From positions 62,001-126,000 of the forward strand of contig NZ_CAJYES010000245.1 in assembly GCF_913773995.1 (NCBI RefSeq): a stretch of DNA of 64,000 bases, read 5' to 3'. Under the pieces are notes generated by a model. That model searched no databases, was not told the origin of the DNA, and worked only from the letters and a program-made list of their open reading frames with translations. The stretch's first letter is position 1, and each line of letters begins with the position of its first letter. This document shows positions 17,121 through 31,944 of this stretch, in pieces. Origin of the DNA: an uncultured Pseudacidovorax sp. Lineage in GTDB: Bacteria > Pseudomonadota > Gammaproteobacteria > Burkholderiales > Burkholderiaceae_C. Both the position numbers and the translations under genes were made by a program.

Positions 17121-20100
17121 TCATCGCTTCACCGCGAAGCCCAGCGCCTCATGGAACAGCCAGCCGTTGCGGGAGCGCGGCAGGCTGGCCGTCGCGTAGC
17201 GCTTCGCGCACTGATCCAGTGAGAGTCCTTGCGCCTGCGCCAAGGCAACCAGTTCCTCCATCAAGTCCACCCGCGGCCAGGACGACACGCTGGCCGATGC
17301 CAGCCGTGCCGGCGGCACCGGGTGGCACAGGCTCTCATGCACGGCCACATAGATCGTGTCGCCGCGGCCGTCGCCGTCCTGCACGCGGTGCAGCCGCAGC
17401 GCCTCCTCTTCCTCGTCCGGCAGCAGCACCACGTCGTCGCGGCGCTGGGGGTCGTAGCGGAAGCGCTGGCACTGCGGCAGCACCCCGGTACGCCACAACT
17501 GGCCAGGATGCGCCCACTGCAGACTGGCTGCCCGCACAGGCGTAGTGGTGTATTTGCTGGCAGCAGAGCGTGGCAGCATGGCGTCGCGCATTCGCTCGTG
17601 CTCCAAGTCTGCCCAATGGAAACGCGGGTGATAGTGCGTGGCAGACATCGCAATGCGTGGCTGCGCATCCACCGGCCATGGCACGTCGCCTTGGGCGATG
17701 CGCGACATCAACTGGCGAAGGCTGTGACTTTGAAGGTAGAAATTCTGTGCAGCATCGCTTGAGCCAGCTGGCTGAAAGTCCATCTCGAAACCCGGCTTGC
17801 AGAACACCGCCCTGCCTTCGCCTGCTTCGTAGCGCCGCAGGTTGCTGTCCAGCACCACCATGTTGACGCCCTCCACAGCGCCTGGCCGATGCCGTCGCAC
17901 GCGCCCGGCCAGCTGAATCAGCGAGCGCATGGACGAGGGCTCGACTACGGCCCAGTCGTAGTCATGGTCGCGTCCGACCTCCGTCACCGGGCTGCCCAGC
18001 ACGATGAAGAGGTGATCGGGCTCGAGGTGAGGGTCGATGGCGGCGCGCAGCGCCGGACGCTGTAGGGCCGGATCTCGGTCGCCCAGCCCGCCCCGGCGGT
18101 CGAGCAGGGTGTCGAGCTGCTGCTCGATGGCCGAGCGCAGCAGCAAAGGAAACTGCGAGTGGTAGACGCACAGGTGGATGCGCACGCCAGGGGCGGGCGC
18201 GCCCAGCGCATACATGGCCAACGCCACGTCGTACAGCGGGGCGATGTTGGCCATGCGGATCAGGCCCAGGCTGATGCGCTTGCCGCTGGCCGCGTCGAGG
18301 CTGTGGTTGCCGGGCTGCTGGTGCAGCTGCCAGGCCTGCGCGAGCACCAGACGGGCGAAGTCCTCGCGTCGCTCGGGTTCCTTCATGCCGGACCAGGTAT
18401 CGGGCACGGCAGCGATACGCGCCAGGCGCCGCACCTGCGCCTCCTTCAGCTTGCTCACGCGTCGGGCCGTGTACTGGTTGTGGGCCTGGCGAAAGGCCGC
18501 GCCATCGGCGCAGTCCTGCGTGGCCTGATTGAACTCGTCGATCCACAGGCAGCAAGGGTTGACGGGCTCGGCCGGGCGTTCGCTGCGATGCCGCTGAAAC
18601 ACTTCACGCCCTGCGCGGTAGGCAAGAAACAGCCCTTCCACCAGCGCCGGCGGCAAGGTGGCCGACGACAGCAGCACCCGGCTGCCCAGCAAGCCGGCCC
18701 AGTGCACCAGCCGGGTGAGCGCGGGCAGGTCGGCCATGTCGAAGTCGTCGGGCTCGTCCAGCACCAGGTCGCCCGTGAGCAGGCGCAGCATGGGCGCTAT
18801 CTGCCGCCCGCCGCGCAGGCTCTCCGTCGCGGGCGTGAGATGGTCGACGGTGCACACCAGCACCGGCGCAGCGATCAGGGCGCGGGCCTTGGCATCGTCG
18901 GTCAGGCGCTGCAGCAGGGGATGCTGGTCGTTGCCCTCGTAGAGCACGATGCCGGTTTCGTCCAGCAGTTCCTGGCGCGATGCGGAGCCGGTGGCCTCGG
19001 CCTGCTGCTCCCAGTATTCGAAGAGGGCGCGGCTGGCCGCCCCGCCGACCTGGATGGCCAGTTGCTCTTCGCCCAGGCCCAGATCCTTCTGGAAGCTGCG
19101 CCCCGTCTGCAGCGTGAGGGTGCGCAGGCCGATGGCGAAGGCGCAGCGCATGCCCGTCCCCGGGTCTGCCAGCGCATTCATCACGCGGGCATTGCCCAGC
19201 GTTTTGCCGCTGCCGGTGGACGCCATGTTGACGATGAAGGCACCCTGCTGGGCCGCCCGCAGGCGCACGGCAAGCGCCAGCTCCGTGGCCTTGTCCTGCC
19301 AGGCAAAGCGCGGATCGGCATTGCGCTTTCGCAGCGGCTTGTGGTTCTTGAGCGCGGGCAGGTTGTCGGCCAGGCTGGGCAGGGCGCGGGCGATCAGCGT
19401 GGCATGGGCCTGTACACCCAGCAGGTGTTCGTCCAGCGTCTGATTGAACACGGAGTCCATGCCGGATTTCGGCGCGGCTGTCCGGCCGTCAGTCGGCCGC
19501 GCTGCACCCAGCGTGTTGGCGTACAGCGGATAGTCCGCGTTGCGATAGGACCGCCGCCGGGCCTCGTCGCTGATGCTGGAGTAATGGTGGTCGGCCAGCA
19601 TGAGGCACAGCCGCGAGACGTGCATGGCAAACGGGTCGTGCAGCACGGGTGCCTTCGACGCCCCGACCGACAGCGCGGCCAGCTTGCGTGCGTAGCGGGC
19701 GGCCTGTGCGCGCCATGCCGTGGTGATCACCGGCAGACCGTGCGGAAAGTGCCAATGGCTCTGGACGGTCGAGGCGTCGGTCTGCTCGCGGGGCTCGTTC
19801 CAGTCAGCGCTGACGCGCGCCAGCACATCCTCCAAGTCGCCCGCGTTGAGGAAAGCCGGACGCGCGCCAAAGCGTCGCCACTGCGCGCTAGGCACCTCGC
19901 CTTCGTCCTCATCGCCACCTGCATCGGAAGACTTCACCGGCAGGCAAGGCAACCGGTGGTGCGTGAACACCAACCAGGCGACGGCCTGGGCCAAGGGCGC
20001 GTGGGCCAGGGCCGAGAAGGGCAGGCTCTCCGCGGCGGCGGGCTCATCCAGACCATCGCGCAAGAGGCGGCCGCTTGGGTGGTCCAGCCACTGCGCTTCG

Positions 20101-20657
20101 AAGGCGTCAGCGTCCGCGCCAGCCTCGGCACAGGCCGCCAGCCGCTGAAGCCAGGCCGCGTCATCGTCGCGCCCCACGAAGGCCTGGAACAACCGCACCG
20201 ACACCCATTCATGGCGATAGTGGTTGCGCTCGCGCAGCCCCGGATTGCGCAGCCGCGCCTGAAAGGCCTGCGTCGCCTTGCCCAGGTCGTGCATCAGCGC
20301 GGCCAGGGCTGCCAGTGCCGTCATCAGCGGCAGGTGGTGCCAGGCGTTTTCGTCGCGCAGGCGCAGCACGTTGCGCGCGGTGGTGTTGGTGGGCACCGCG
20401 CCCTCGGCGTTGAAGCGGCCACGGTCACCGACGATCCAGAGCAGTTCGCTGTGGTCCAGGCCACGGATCCAGTGGCAGGCCACCGCGGTGTTCTTGCGGG
20501 CCGTCTTGCGCAGCAGGCGGCGCAGGGTGTCTAGGCCGTCCTGCGTGATGGGCGTCTGCCAGGTGCGGTCGCCGCGGCGCTCGGCAAACTGGTCGAGGAT
20601 GCGGCGGGTCTCGGTCAGCGCACGCTTGTCGCACTGCGCGATCAGCAGCACGTTCAT
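17121..20657 (-). CDS. cas3: Cas2-Cas3 fusion nuclease-helicase (type I-F)
   Basis: An 1178-residue fusion, diagnostic of subtype I-F. Residues 1-95 are Cas2-like (MNVLLIAQCDKRALTETRRI, LLWIVGDRGRF). The HD nuclease motif is seen in LMHDLGK (His123, Asp124). The helicase part has Walker A ASTGSGKT (near residue 484), the DEAD-like motif LVLDEPDD (near 634), SSATLPP, and a late motif with QLAGRVRRHRPG. Cas3 is recruited after Csy recognises a target and degrades the DNA; the Cas2 part joins Cas1 in the spacer-integration complex. Its start overlaps the cas1 stop by 4 nt. All motifs are intact, so both interference and adaptation should be possible. Confidence 0.97.
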   Translation of the reverse strand: MNVLLIAQCDKRALTETRRILDQFAERRGDRTWQTPITQDGLDTLRRLLRKTARKNTAVACHWIRGLDHSELLWIVGDRGRFNAEGAVPTNTTARNVLRLRDENAWHHLPLMTALAALAALMHDLGKATQAFQARLRNPGLRERNHYRHEWVSVRLFQAFVGRDDDAAWLQRLAACAEAGADADAFEAQWLDHPSGRLLRDGLDEPAAAESLPFSALAHAPLAQAVAWLVFTHHRLPCLPVKSSDAGGDEDEGEVPSAQWRRFGARPAFLNAGDLEDVLARVSADWNEPREQTDASTVQSHWHFPHGLPVITTAWRAQAARYARKLAALSVGASKAPVLHDPFAMHVSRLCLMLADHHYSSISDEARRRSYRNADYPLYANTLGAARPTDGRTAAPKSGMDSVFNQTLDEHLLGVQAHATLIARALPSLADNLPALKNHKPLRKRNADPRFAWQDKATELALAVRLRAAQQGAFIVNMASTGSGKTLGNARVMNALADPGTGMRCAFAIGLRTLTLQTGRSFQKDLGLGEEQLAIQVGGAASRALFEYWEQQAEATGSASRQELLDETGIVLYEGNDQHPLLQRLTDDAKARALIAAPVLVCTVDHLTPATESLRGGRQIAPMLRLLTGDLVLDEPDDFDMADLPALTRLVHWAGLLGSRVLLSSATLPPALVEGLFLAYRAGREVFQRHRSERPAEPVNPCCLWIDEFNQATQDCADGAAFRQAHNQYTARRVSKLKEAQVRRLARIAAVPDTWSGMKEPERREDFARLVLAQAWQLHQQPGNHSLDAASGKRISLGLIRMANIAPLYDVALAMYALGAPAPGVRIHLCVYHSQFPLLLRSAIEQQLDTLLDRRGGLGDRDPALQRPALRAAIDPHLEPDHLFIVLGSPVTEVGRDHDYDWAVVEPSSMRSLIQLAGRVRRHRPGAVEGVNMVVLDSNLRRYEAGEGRAVFCKPGFEMDFQPAGSSDAAQNFYLQSHSLRQLMSRIAQGDVPWPVDAQPRIAMSATHYHPRFHWADLEHERMRDAMLPRSAASKYTTTPVRAASLQWAHPGQLWRTGVLPQCQRFRYDPQRRDDVVLLPDEEEEALRLHRVQDGDGRGDTIYVAVHESLCHPVPPARLASASVSSWPRVDLMEELVALAQAQGLSLDQCAKRYATASLPRSRNGWLFHEALGFAVKR

Positions 20658-21661
20658 GCCGCGCTGCCTTCGTCAGCAGGGCGCGCCTGCGCGAGTCGGC
20701 CCGTCCGCTCGGCGACGGCCTTGACGGTGTCGATCATGAAGTCCAGCGCCTCGCTGCGCGTGAGGCTCTCGATGCAGGCGCGGCGGAAGTCCTGCTCCCC
20801 GTCGCCACGCACCGCCGCAATGAAGGCCAGGGGCAGGATGGTGGCGTCCTTGACCAGATCGGCCACATCGAACACGAGCCCGCCGCGACGCGTCTTGCCA
20901 TGGAGCACGGCCAGGCCATGCGGCAGGCCCAGCACCCACGTGGCGGTCGCGCCGAGGCCATAGGCGAGGTAGTTGCCATGGTCGAGAAAGCGGTTGGCCG
21001 CATCGGTGCTTTCGCCGCGCTTGGCGCGAGTGAACTCACCGTAACGGGTGGCCTGTGCGGCGAGCTTGAACAGGTGCTTGCTCAGGCGCGCCTCTTCGGT
21101 CAGCAGATGCACGTTGTCCGGCGCGGCGTCGATGCCGCGCAGCGAGGCGTTCAGCGCTGCCTCCAGCACAGGGGCCTCGATGGCAAACCCGGCGTCCCTC
21201 AGGAGTCGGCTCTTGAGCCACTGCGCATGGATGCGTTCGAGCCGGGCGCGCTGGAAGGCCTTGGCGGCGGCAAGCCGCAACGCGTCGTCGAACCAGAAGC
21301 GCACCCAATGCTGCAGGTATTCGGTGGGCCGGTATTCGCTCTGCGGCGTGAGCCAGGCGACCTCCACGTCGACCTCGTTGGCGCTGAACAGGGGCGTGCC
21401 GCCGCCACCGCAAAAGCCCACCAGCACCCCCGCCTTCGCCAGCTCCCGCATCGCGGCCTGCGTGATGGACGTACCCGTCCCCAGCAGTAGCGTTGTGGTG
21501 TTGGCGATGGGGATGTTCCAGTAGAGCTGGCGCTTGCCCTCTTCGGTCACATACTCGACGCGGCCGCCGTTGACCAGGACCCGGCAATGCTCCAGGTAGT
21601 ACAGGTTGGCCCGCTTGGAGTGCAGGATCGCCTTGAGGTCGGAGGGGCTGAAGTCATCCAT
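20654..21661 (-). CDS. cas1: Cas1 integrase (type I-F)
   Basis: A 335-residue Cas1 from the ATG at 21659-21661, which begins MDDFSPSDLKAILHSKRANL as in I-F homologues. The open frame reaches a TTG at 21733 and would add 24 Pro/Ala-rich residues; I judge that part non-coding. Likely catalytic residues are the Glu in TEEARLSKHLF, the His in GLPHGLAVLHG and the Asp in VFDVADLVKD. It works with the Cas2 domain of Cas2-3 to insert new spacers at the leader end. It is the first gene of the minus-strand operon. A TTGACA sequence at 21728-21733 (minus strand) sits at -35 distance, but no good -10 box accompanies it. Confidence 0.95.
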   Translation of the reverse strand: MDDFSPSDLKAILHSKRANLYYLEHCRVLVNGGRVEYVTEEGKRQLYWNIPIANTTTLLLGTGTSITQAAMRELAKAGVLVGFCGGGGTPLFSANEVDVEVAWLTPQSEYRPTEYLQHWVRFWFDDALRLAAAKAFQRARLERIHAQWLKSRLLRDAGFAIEAPVLEAALNASLRGIDAAPDNVHLLTEEARLSKHLFKLAAQATRYGEFTRAKRGESTDAANRFLDHGNYLAYGLGATATWVLGLPHGLAVLHGKTRRGGLVFDVADLVKDATILPLAFIAAVRGDGEQDFRRACIESLTRSEALDFMIDTVKAVAERTGRLAQARPADEGSAA

Positions 21662-21812
21662 GGGGGCCAGCGCAGGTGGGGGTGGCGGCCATTCTGGGGC
21701 GGCCGATGCGGCTGAGCTACCTCCATTTGTCAATTGAATGCCATACCGAAAAGGGCGCGCACCTCAGTCGTGGGCACAATAAGCGGCCAGATCAGGAGTC
21801 CCTTCGCCCGCC

Positions 21813-22103
21813 ATGAAACCGTCGACGCTGTTTCAATAGAAGCGATCAGCCATCCGCGCCCTGACGGGCAGGCACCGCGTCGCCGATCCTCGCGTCTTCG
21901 GCTCCGTGCTGCATGGCGATGATCAAGAGGGCAGCGATCTCGACCTGCTTGTCGATCCGCTTCCGGACACCACCATGTTCGACATCGGCGGGCTGAGAGG
22001 CGATCTGGAAGAACTGCTCGGGATCAAGGTCGACGTGCTCACGCCGGACGCACTTCCGGACAAATTCCGCGCCGCCGTGCTGGCTGAGGCGGAGCCGGTA
22101 TGA
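21813..22103 (+). pseudogene. MntA-type nucleotidyltransferase antitoxin, broken by an in-frame amber codon
   Basis: From the ATG at 21813 the frame reads MKPSTLFQ, then TAG at 21837, then continues without a break through KRSAIRALTGRHRVADPRVFGSVLHG to a TGA at 22103. The part after the stop is a clear MNT-type nucleotidyltransferase: FGSVLHGDDQEGSDLDLLV holds the GS...D-x-D active site, followed by DIGGLRGDLEELLGIKVDVLTPDALPDKFRAAVLAEA. In intact modules this protein AMPylates and silences a HEPN ribonuclease toxin. The stop at codon 9 would cut translation; restart at GTG 21906 would lose the FGS part of the active site. I call it a recent pseudogene, unless the amber codon is read through. 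Confidence 0.75.
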
Positions 22104-22156
22104 CGCAAGCCCCGCGGGTCAGAGCCCTCCGGCCGCGCACGGCTGAGAGGTCCTGA
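22100..22156 (+). pseudogene. Remnant of a HepT-like (HEPN) toxin gene start
   Basis: An ATG overlaps the mntA stop by 4 nt (ATGA), the usual junction in mntA-hepT pairs. It opens only 18 codons (MTQAPRVRALRPRTAERS) before TGA. The first residues would fit a HEPN protein start, but the roughly 100-residue body is missing; uvrA ends about 65 bp farther on. The overlap is seen. Identity as a hepT remnant rests on context only. Confidence 0.4.
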
Positions 22157-22222
22157 GTACGTAGACCCGTTTGCAGGGGATCGCCAGCCTGCGAGCACTT
22201 GCTCGAGGCCGACTGCCTCGCC

Positions 22223-25285
<3,063 letters not shown>

Positions 25286-25336
25286 AGGCGGGCGGTTCGT
25301 GCAGGGCAACCGGGCATGATAGACCGCGCGGGGTTT

Positions 25337-26815
25337 TCAGCGCTCCGGCGCGGATTGCGGCCCGGCTGGCGGCGGGGGCTCCGGCGTGGGCTCCGACGCA
25401 GACGCCGGTGCGGCGGCAGCGACCGGCGGCTCGGCGTCGACTGCGGCAGGAGGCTCGGTGGCGACCGGCTCCACCGGCGGCGGCACCGGCTGGGGCCGCA
25501 CCACCGCCGCCACCATGTGCTCGGCCAGGGCCTCGTACAGCGGCCGGCTGATCATGCGCGAGACCAGGCTGGCCAGCATGGCGCTGGCCATCAGGCTCAG
25601 CACCATGGCGTGGCCGTCCACCATCTCCATGACGATGATGAAGGCCGTCAGCGGCGCCTGCGTCACCGCGGCCAGGAAGCCGGCCATGCCCATGGCGATG
25701 AGCGCCGGCCCCAGGCCATGGCTCGTGACCGAGGCCACCGCGTCGCCAATGCCGGCACCGATGGACAACGAGGGCGCAAAGATGCCGCCGGGCACGCCGC
25801 TCCAGGCCGTGATCCAGGTGGCGATGAACTTGAGCAGGGTGTAGACCGGCGTCAGTTGGTCGTGGCCTTCCAGCATCAGCTTGACCGCCTCGGAGCCGGC
25901 GCCGAAGGTGGCACCGCCCGAGGCGAGGCCCATCGCCGCCACCAGCAGACCGCAAGCCGCCGCGAAACGCACCGGCGCCCGCGCGCGGAGCCGCGTGAGG
26001 CGCTGCGGCGCATTGGTCAGCGAGGCGATCATCAGCCTAGAGAACACGCCGCCCGCCACGCCGCAGGCCAGGGCCACGCCCAGCCCGGGACCGGCGATGT
26101 CCCAGCCCAGCCGCGGCACCTGGATGCGGCCGAAGTAGCTGAGGTTGCCGAAGGCCGACACCGCCACCAGACCGGCCAGCACGATGGCGGCGATCACCAC
26201 GCCGCTTGCACGCGCCTCCAGCCGGCCGGCCAGCTCCTCGATGGCGAAGACCACGCCGGCCAGTGGCGCATTGAACGCCGCGGCGATGCCGGCCGCGCCG
26301 CCCGCCACCAGCAGCGCCCGCGCGTCGATGGTGGTGCGGGGCGACAACCAGCGCCGCGCGTGCTGCATGACGCCGGCCGCCACCTGCACCGACGGCCCCT
26401 CGCGGCCGACCGACAGCCCGGCCGCGAAGCTGGCCGTGCCCAGCACGATCTTGGCGAGCGTCAGGCGCAGCGAGGCAAAGCGGCTGCGCTCGGGCGGCGG
26501 CAGCTCGTCGTCGAGCGCGGCCTTGACCTGCGGAATGCCCGAGCCCGACGCCGCCGGGAACCAGCGGCGGGTGACAGCCACGATGCCGGCCGTGGCCAGC
26601 GGCGTCCAGATCAGCACCGCCCAGGGCTGCGCGTGGTAAAGGCGCTCGAACACGCCGAAGGCCCATTCGGCCGCCAGCGTGAAGCCCACCACGAAGAGGC
26701 CGGCCAGCACCGCATAGCCCAGCACGATGGCGCGGTCGAACCACACGCGGAAGCTGGAGAACTCGGCGCGCAGGTTCTGGAGGAAGTCGGGTTCGCCATT
26801 CATGAAGCGGCCCAT
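25337..26815 (-). CDS. ClC-family chloride channel / Cl-/H+ antiporter
   Basis: About 492 residues with many hydrophobic helices. ClC selectivity motifs are all present: GSGIPQVKA (residues 91-99), GREGPSVQ with the gating Glu139, and [15 protein letters not shown] near the middle. Intact ClC transporters exchange chloride for protons in the inner membrane. No CBS domains follow; instead the last 60 or so residues are Pro/Ala/Glu-rich ([20 protein letters not shown]) and likely disordered. Start at the ATG 26813-26815; ATG 26801-26803 is four codons later and equally possible. It lies between uvrA and ssb, where related genomes often carry a different transporter gene (recollection, not checked). 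Channel versus exchanger cannot be told. Confidence 0.9.
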   Translation of the reverse strand: MGRFMNGEPDFLQNLRAEFSSFRVWFDRAIVLGYAVLAGLFVVGFTLAAEWAFGVFERLYHAQPWAVLIWTPLATAGIVAVTRRWFPAASGSGIPQVKAALDDELPPPERSRFASLRLTLAKIVLGTASFAAGLSVGREGPSVQVAAGVMQHARRWLSPRTTIDARALLVAGGAAGIAAAFNAPLAGVVFAIEELAGRLEARASGVVIAAIVLAGLVAVSAFGNLSYFGRIQVPRLGWDIAGPGLGVALACGVAGGVFSRLMIASLTNAPQRLTRLRARAPVRFAAACGLLVAAMGLASGGATFGAGSEAVKLMLEGHDQLTPVYTLLKFIATWITAWSGVPGGIFAPSLSIGAGIGDAVASVTSHGLGPALIAMGMAGFLAAVTQAPLTAFIIVMEMVDGHAMVLSLMASAMLASLVSRMISRPLYEALAEHMVAAVVRPQPVPPPVEPVATEPPAAVDAEPPVAAAAPASASEPTPEPPPPAGPQSAPER

Positions 26816-26982
26816 TCTCACTGCTTGGTCGCGACTGGCCGGCTGCGCACAGAAGTTCACGGCCACCGGGGCTCGTGCCGGCCCGCGCCGGCGTCCGGGC
26901 AAGGCACATCGGGCACAATGGCCGGCTCGTTTTTTTCCGCAACCTTCCTCTTTTTCCACTCATCAGGGGCAGCGAACACACC

Positions 26983-27537
26983 ATGGCATCGGTCAACAAA
27001 GTCATCCTCGTCGGCAACCTCGGCCGCGATCCCGAAACCCGCACCTTCCCCAGTGGCGACCAGGTCTGCAACGTGACGCTGGCCACCACCGACCGCTGGA
27101 AGGACAAGCAGTCCGGCGAGATGCGCGAAGCCACCGAGTGGCACCGCCTGGTGTTCAACGGCCGCCTGGCCGAGATCGCCGCGCAGTACCTGCGCAAGGG
27201 CTCGCAGATCTACGTCGAAGGCGCCATCCGCACCCGCAAGTACACCGACAAGGACGGCGTCGAGAAGTACGCCACCGACATCCGCGTCGATCAGATGCAA
27301 ATGCTGGGCAGCCGCCAGGGCCAGGGCGCCCCGGGCGGCGGTGGCGACGACGAGTACGGCATGGGCGGTGGCGGTGGTGGCGGCTACGGCGGCGGCAATG
27401 GCGGGGGTGGCGGTGGCGGCTATGCCCCGCGTGCCGCTGCAGCACCCCGCGCACCCGCACCCCGTCCGGCCCCGGCGCCCGCGCCCTCGCGCGCGCCCAC
27501 GGGCTTCGACGACATGGACGACGACATCCCCTTCTGA
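26983..27537 (+). CDS. ssb: Single-stranded DNA-binding protein
   Basis: A 184-residue SSB. Residues 1-110 are the OB fold ([59 protein letters not shown]). Next is a very glycine-rich stretch and an Ala/Pro-rich linker, and the end [10 protein letters not shown] is the acidic tip that recruits replication and repair proteins. ATG at 26983 is the family start; the open frame upstream is spurious. It diverges from the ClC gene. A CACAAT -10-like sequence lies about 70 bp upstream. Confidence 0.96.
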   Translation: MASVNKVILVGNLGRDPETRTFPSGDQVCNVTLATTDRWKDKQSGEMREATEWHRLVFNGRLAEIAAQYLRKGSQIYVEGAIRTRKYTDKDGVEKYATDIRVDQMQMLGSRQGQGAPGGGGDDEYGMGGGGGGGYGGGNGGGGGGGYAPRAAAAPRAPAPRPAPAPAPSRAPTGFDDMDDDIPF

Positions 27538-27590
27538 TCGCGCGGGGACGGCGCCGGCCAGCACAGGCTGGCGCGTCGAAGCCCACGCAT

Positions 27591-27632
27591 GACAAGGCCC
27601 GCGGCTCCTTCATCGGAGGCGCGGGCCTTGTC
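27591..27632. terminator. Intrinsic terminator-like hairpin after ssb
   Basis: Arms GACAAGGCCCGCG and CGCGGGCCTTGTC pair perfectly over 13 bp, with further partial pairing (CTCC/GGAG) inside. It lies between the convergent ssb and Nudix genes. Only a short T-run (CATTT) follows on the plus strand, so termination strength is uncertain. Confidence 0.6.
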
Positions 27633-27702
27633 GCATTTCGGGGCGCCCGGAGAGCCGGATGCCGAGCCGCCATCGCGGCGTCGGGGCGTGCTGCTCAGGC
27701 TC

Positions 27703-28602
27703 TCAGGCCCAGAAGCCGTCGATGCCGCCCTCGGGCTCGAAGCGCCCCGGCCCCCTGACGAACAGCCGCAGCGGCCCGGGCATGGCGCGCTCGGGCACCT
27801 CATGCGCCGGGTCGCCCGGATAGGCCATGGCCTTGCTGCCGTCGGGCAGGTCCATCACATGCGGCCGCACGCAGTAGGGGCCACGCTCGCGCGTGGCCTC
27901 CATCAGATCCGCCAGGTCGCCCTGGGTGCTGGCGTGGGCCAGGTGCACCAGGCTCATGATCTGCGGCGGCGCCAGGGCCATGCGGCCGTCCCAGTACTGC
28001 TGCAGCGCCTCGCGCGGCGACAGCCAGGCGCTGGCGACGGCCTCGTGGTCGTCGTGCTCGGCGGTCTGACCCAGCGGCAGCGCGGCGATGAAGAAGCGGG
28101 TGTCGAAGCGCCGGCCCTGGAAGGACACCGAGCGCTCCGGCGTGATCCAGCGCGAGAAGGGATGCAGCGATAAGAGCTGCGGCTGCAGGCCGGCCTCGGC
28201 CATGGCGGCGTCCAGGCGCAGACCGTCGTCGCACAGCGCATGCACCCGCGCCACCCAGGCCGCCGGCGTGGCACCGCTCGCGCCATGGGCGAAGAGCACG
28301 CCGCATTCCTCGAAGACCTCGCGCAGGGCCGCCATGTGCAGCGCCAGCGCGACCGAGGCCGGCAGGTCGGGCTCGGACAGGCGCAGCGGCAGGGCCTGCG
28401 GGTCGGCGTCGGGGGCGATCTCGGGATGGGCGTCGGCCAGGTCCACCTTGCCGCCGGGAAAGACCCACGCGCCGCCCAGCACCGACGAGCGGTCGTGCCG
28501 CCGCACCATGAACACCTCCAGGCCGCCCGGTCCGTCACGCAGCAGCAGCACGCTGGCGGCGGCTTCGATGGGAAGGACAGGCGGCGTGGAGGGCGGCGTC
28601 AT
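27703..28602 (-). CDS. Nudix hydrolase (NUDT19-like, split Nudix box)
   Basis: A 299-residue Nudix protein. The N-terminal strand AASVLLLRDGPGGLEVFMVRRH and GGAWVFPGGKVD lead into the Nudix box, but about 40 residues separate the glycine part from the helix REVFEECGVLF. That spacing is seen in NUDT19-type enzymes, some of which cleave acyl-CoA. A later block, ITPERSVSFQGRRFDTRFFIAALP, also fits that group. I start at the ATG 28600-28602, where the domain begins; the frame upstream is a shadow of the glgX region. The probable substrate is a CoA derivative or other nucleoside diphosphate, but this is inference. It is convergent with ssb and divergent from glgX. Confidence 0.8.
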   Translation of the reverse strand: MTPPSTPPVLPIEAAASVLLLRDGPGGLEVFMVRRHDRSSVLGGAWVFPGGKVDLADAHPEIAPDADPQALPLRLSEPDLPASVALALHMAALREVFEECGVLFAHGASGATPAAWVARVHALCDDGLRLDAAMAEAGLQPQLLSLHPFSRWITPERSVSFQGRRFDTRFFIAALPLGQTAEHDDHEAVASAWLSPREALQQYWDGRMALAPPQIMSLVHLAHASTQGDLADLMEATRERGPYCVRPHVMDLPDGSKAMAYPGDPAHEVPERAMPGPLRLFVRGPGRFEPEGGIDGFWA

Positions 28603-28807
28603 CGGGGGTTCCTGAACACGCCCCGTCGGCGGAGCGGCAGCAGCCATTGTGCCGGCCGGGGCTGCTTGTGGCGTCCTACAGGCGACATGCTGCACCGCAG
28701 CTAGGCTGACCGCCTCGCCTCGAAGCGCACCGGCTGGCGGTCGCCAGCCTTCCCCTGTGGGGGCACAACGCTCGGGCCATGTCGTCATGCTTGAAGGAGC
28801 CCCCACC

Positions 28808-30949
<2,142 letters not shown>

Positions 30950-31944
30950 GGCCTTCGCGCTTTCGGTCACTGAGGCGCATTGCCTGTCGGGGTGCGCGCC
31001 GGCGCCGAGCCCAGGGCGCGCGGGCTCATACGGGGTCGGTCGGCCCTGCGGGCCGACTCCGCTGCGGTGCTCGGATGAACGGGCCGCGGCAGAACTCGCT
31101 ACGCGCTTCGCGCTGCGCTCAAACAACTGCCGCGAGTCAGTTCACGAAGCGGGCCTGTCCTTCGGCAGGCCCGCAGCCCGTCCATCCTGCGCTCCTCGCC
31201 GACCCCGAAATCGCCCGCGCGCCCTGGGCCCGTCACCGGCGCGTGGGGCGTGGCGTTGTGCATCCAGGGGTATGACCGTCCGCGCTATATCGCGGTATCG
31301 CGCTCTCCGCCCGCTTCCCGTACTCCCTGCCCGTTCCCACGCGCTGCGCCTGCTTTCTGCTCTCTTCGCCCGTTCCCATGCGCTCTGCCGGCTTCCCGTC
31401 CGCTTGCCTGCGCCCCATCCTCTCGGCCCGCCTCCCACCGTTCGGGCTGAGCCTGTCGAAGCCAGGGCACGCGCTGGGACAAACCCTTCGACCCTTCGCC
31501 AAGCTCAGGACAGGCCAAGCTATGAGCGAGCGGTTCCATTGACCGGCATTGCGCGAAGGGGGGACCGCGCACAGCACGCATGCCGGCCGATCAACCGCAA
31601 CGCAGGCCCTGGTGCCGGTGAGGGCGTGGCGGCGCGCCTGTGGGGCGCCGAGGAGCGCAGGGCGGGCGGGCTGCGGGCCTGCCGAAGGACAGGCCCGCTT
31701 CGTGAACTGACTCGCGGCAGTTGTTTGAGCGCAGCGCGAAGCGCGTAGCGAGTTCTGCCGCGGCCCGTTCGTCCGAGCACCGGAGGGGAGTCGGCGCGCA
31801 GCGCCGACCGCCCCACTTGAAGCGCCGACACGCCCTCACCGGCACCAGGGCCGGACCACCGGGCACTTGCACTTGCACTTGCACAGCACAGATAGCACCA
31901 GAGACCAGGGCTCAAGAGCTCAAGAGCATGGCCCCATCCAGCCC
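30950..31944. other. Gene-free, repeat-rich intergenic region
   Basis: Almost 1 kb between glgX and the receptor gene with no ORF I can support on either strand. It holds the two arms of a long inverted repeat (31051-31199 and 31650-31796), imperfect tandem units built on GCCCGTTCCC (about 31340-31430), and a copy of the GGGCTGAGCCTGTCGAAG palindrome (near 31445), followed by a second degenerate half (TTCGCCAAGCTCAGGACAGG). Near 31860 is a short run of TTGCAC repeats (three units). This looks like a repeat sink; no transposase is present. Confidence 0.65.
31051..31796. repeat. Long inverted repeat, arms of about 146 bp, about 450 bp apart
   Basis: The left arm (about 31051-31199) reads GAACGGGCCGCGGCAGAACT, then CGCTACGCGCTTCGCGCTGC and GCTCAAACAACTGCCGCGAG, ending near CTGCGCTCCTCG. 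Its reverse complement lies at about 31650-31796. A core of over 100 bp is the same in both arms; differences sit at the outer ends. The core contains its own palindromes (CGGGCCTG/CAGGCCCG). It resembles dispersed intergenic repeats of Burkholderiales. The opposite orientation allows inversion of the segment between them by recombination. Confidence 0.75.

Noticed and set aside
21906-22103. A short gene starting at GTG 21906
   Set aside because: It would lack the RVFGS part of the nucleotidyltransferase active site, has no ribosome site, and continues upstream in frame to an amber codon and an ATG at 21813. A pseudogene is the better reading.
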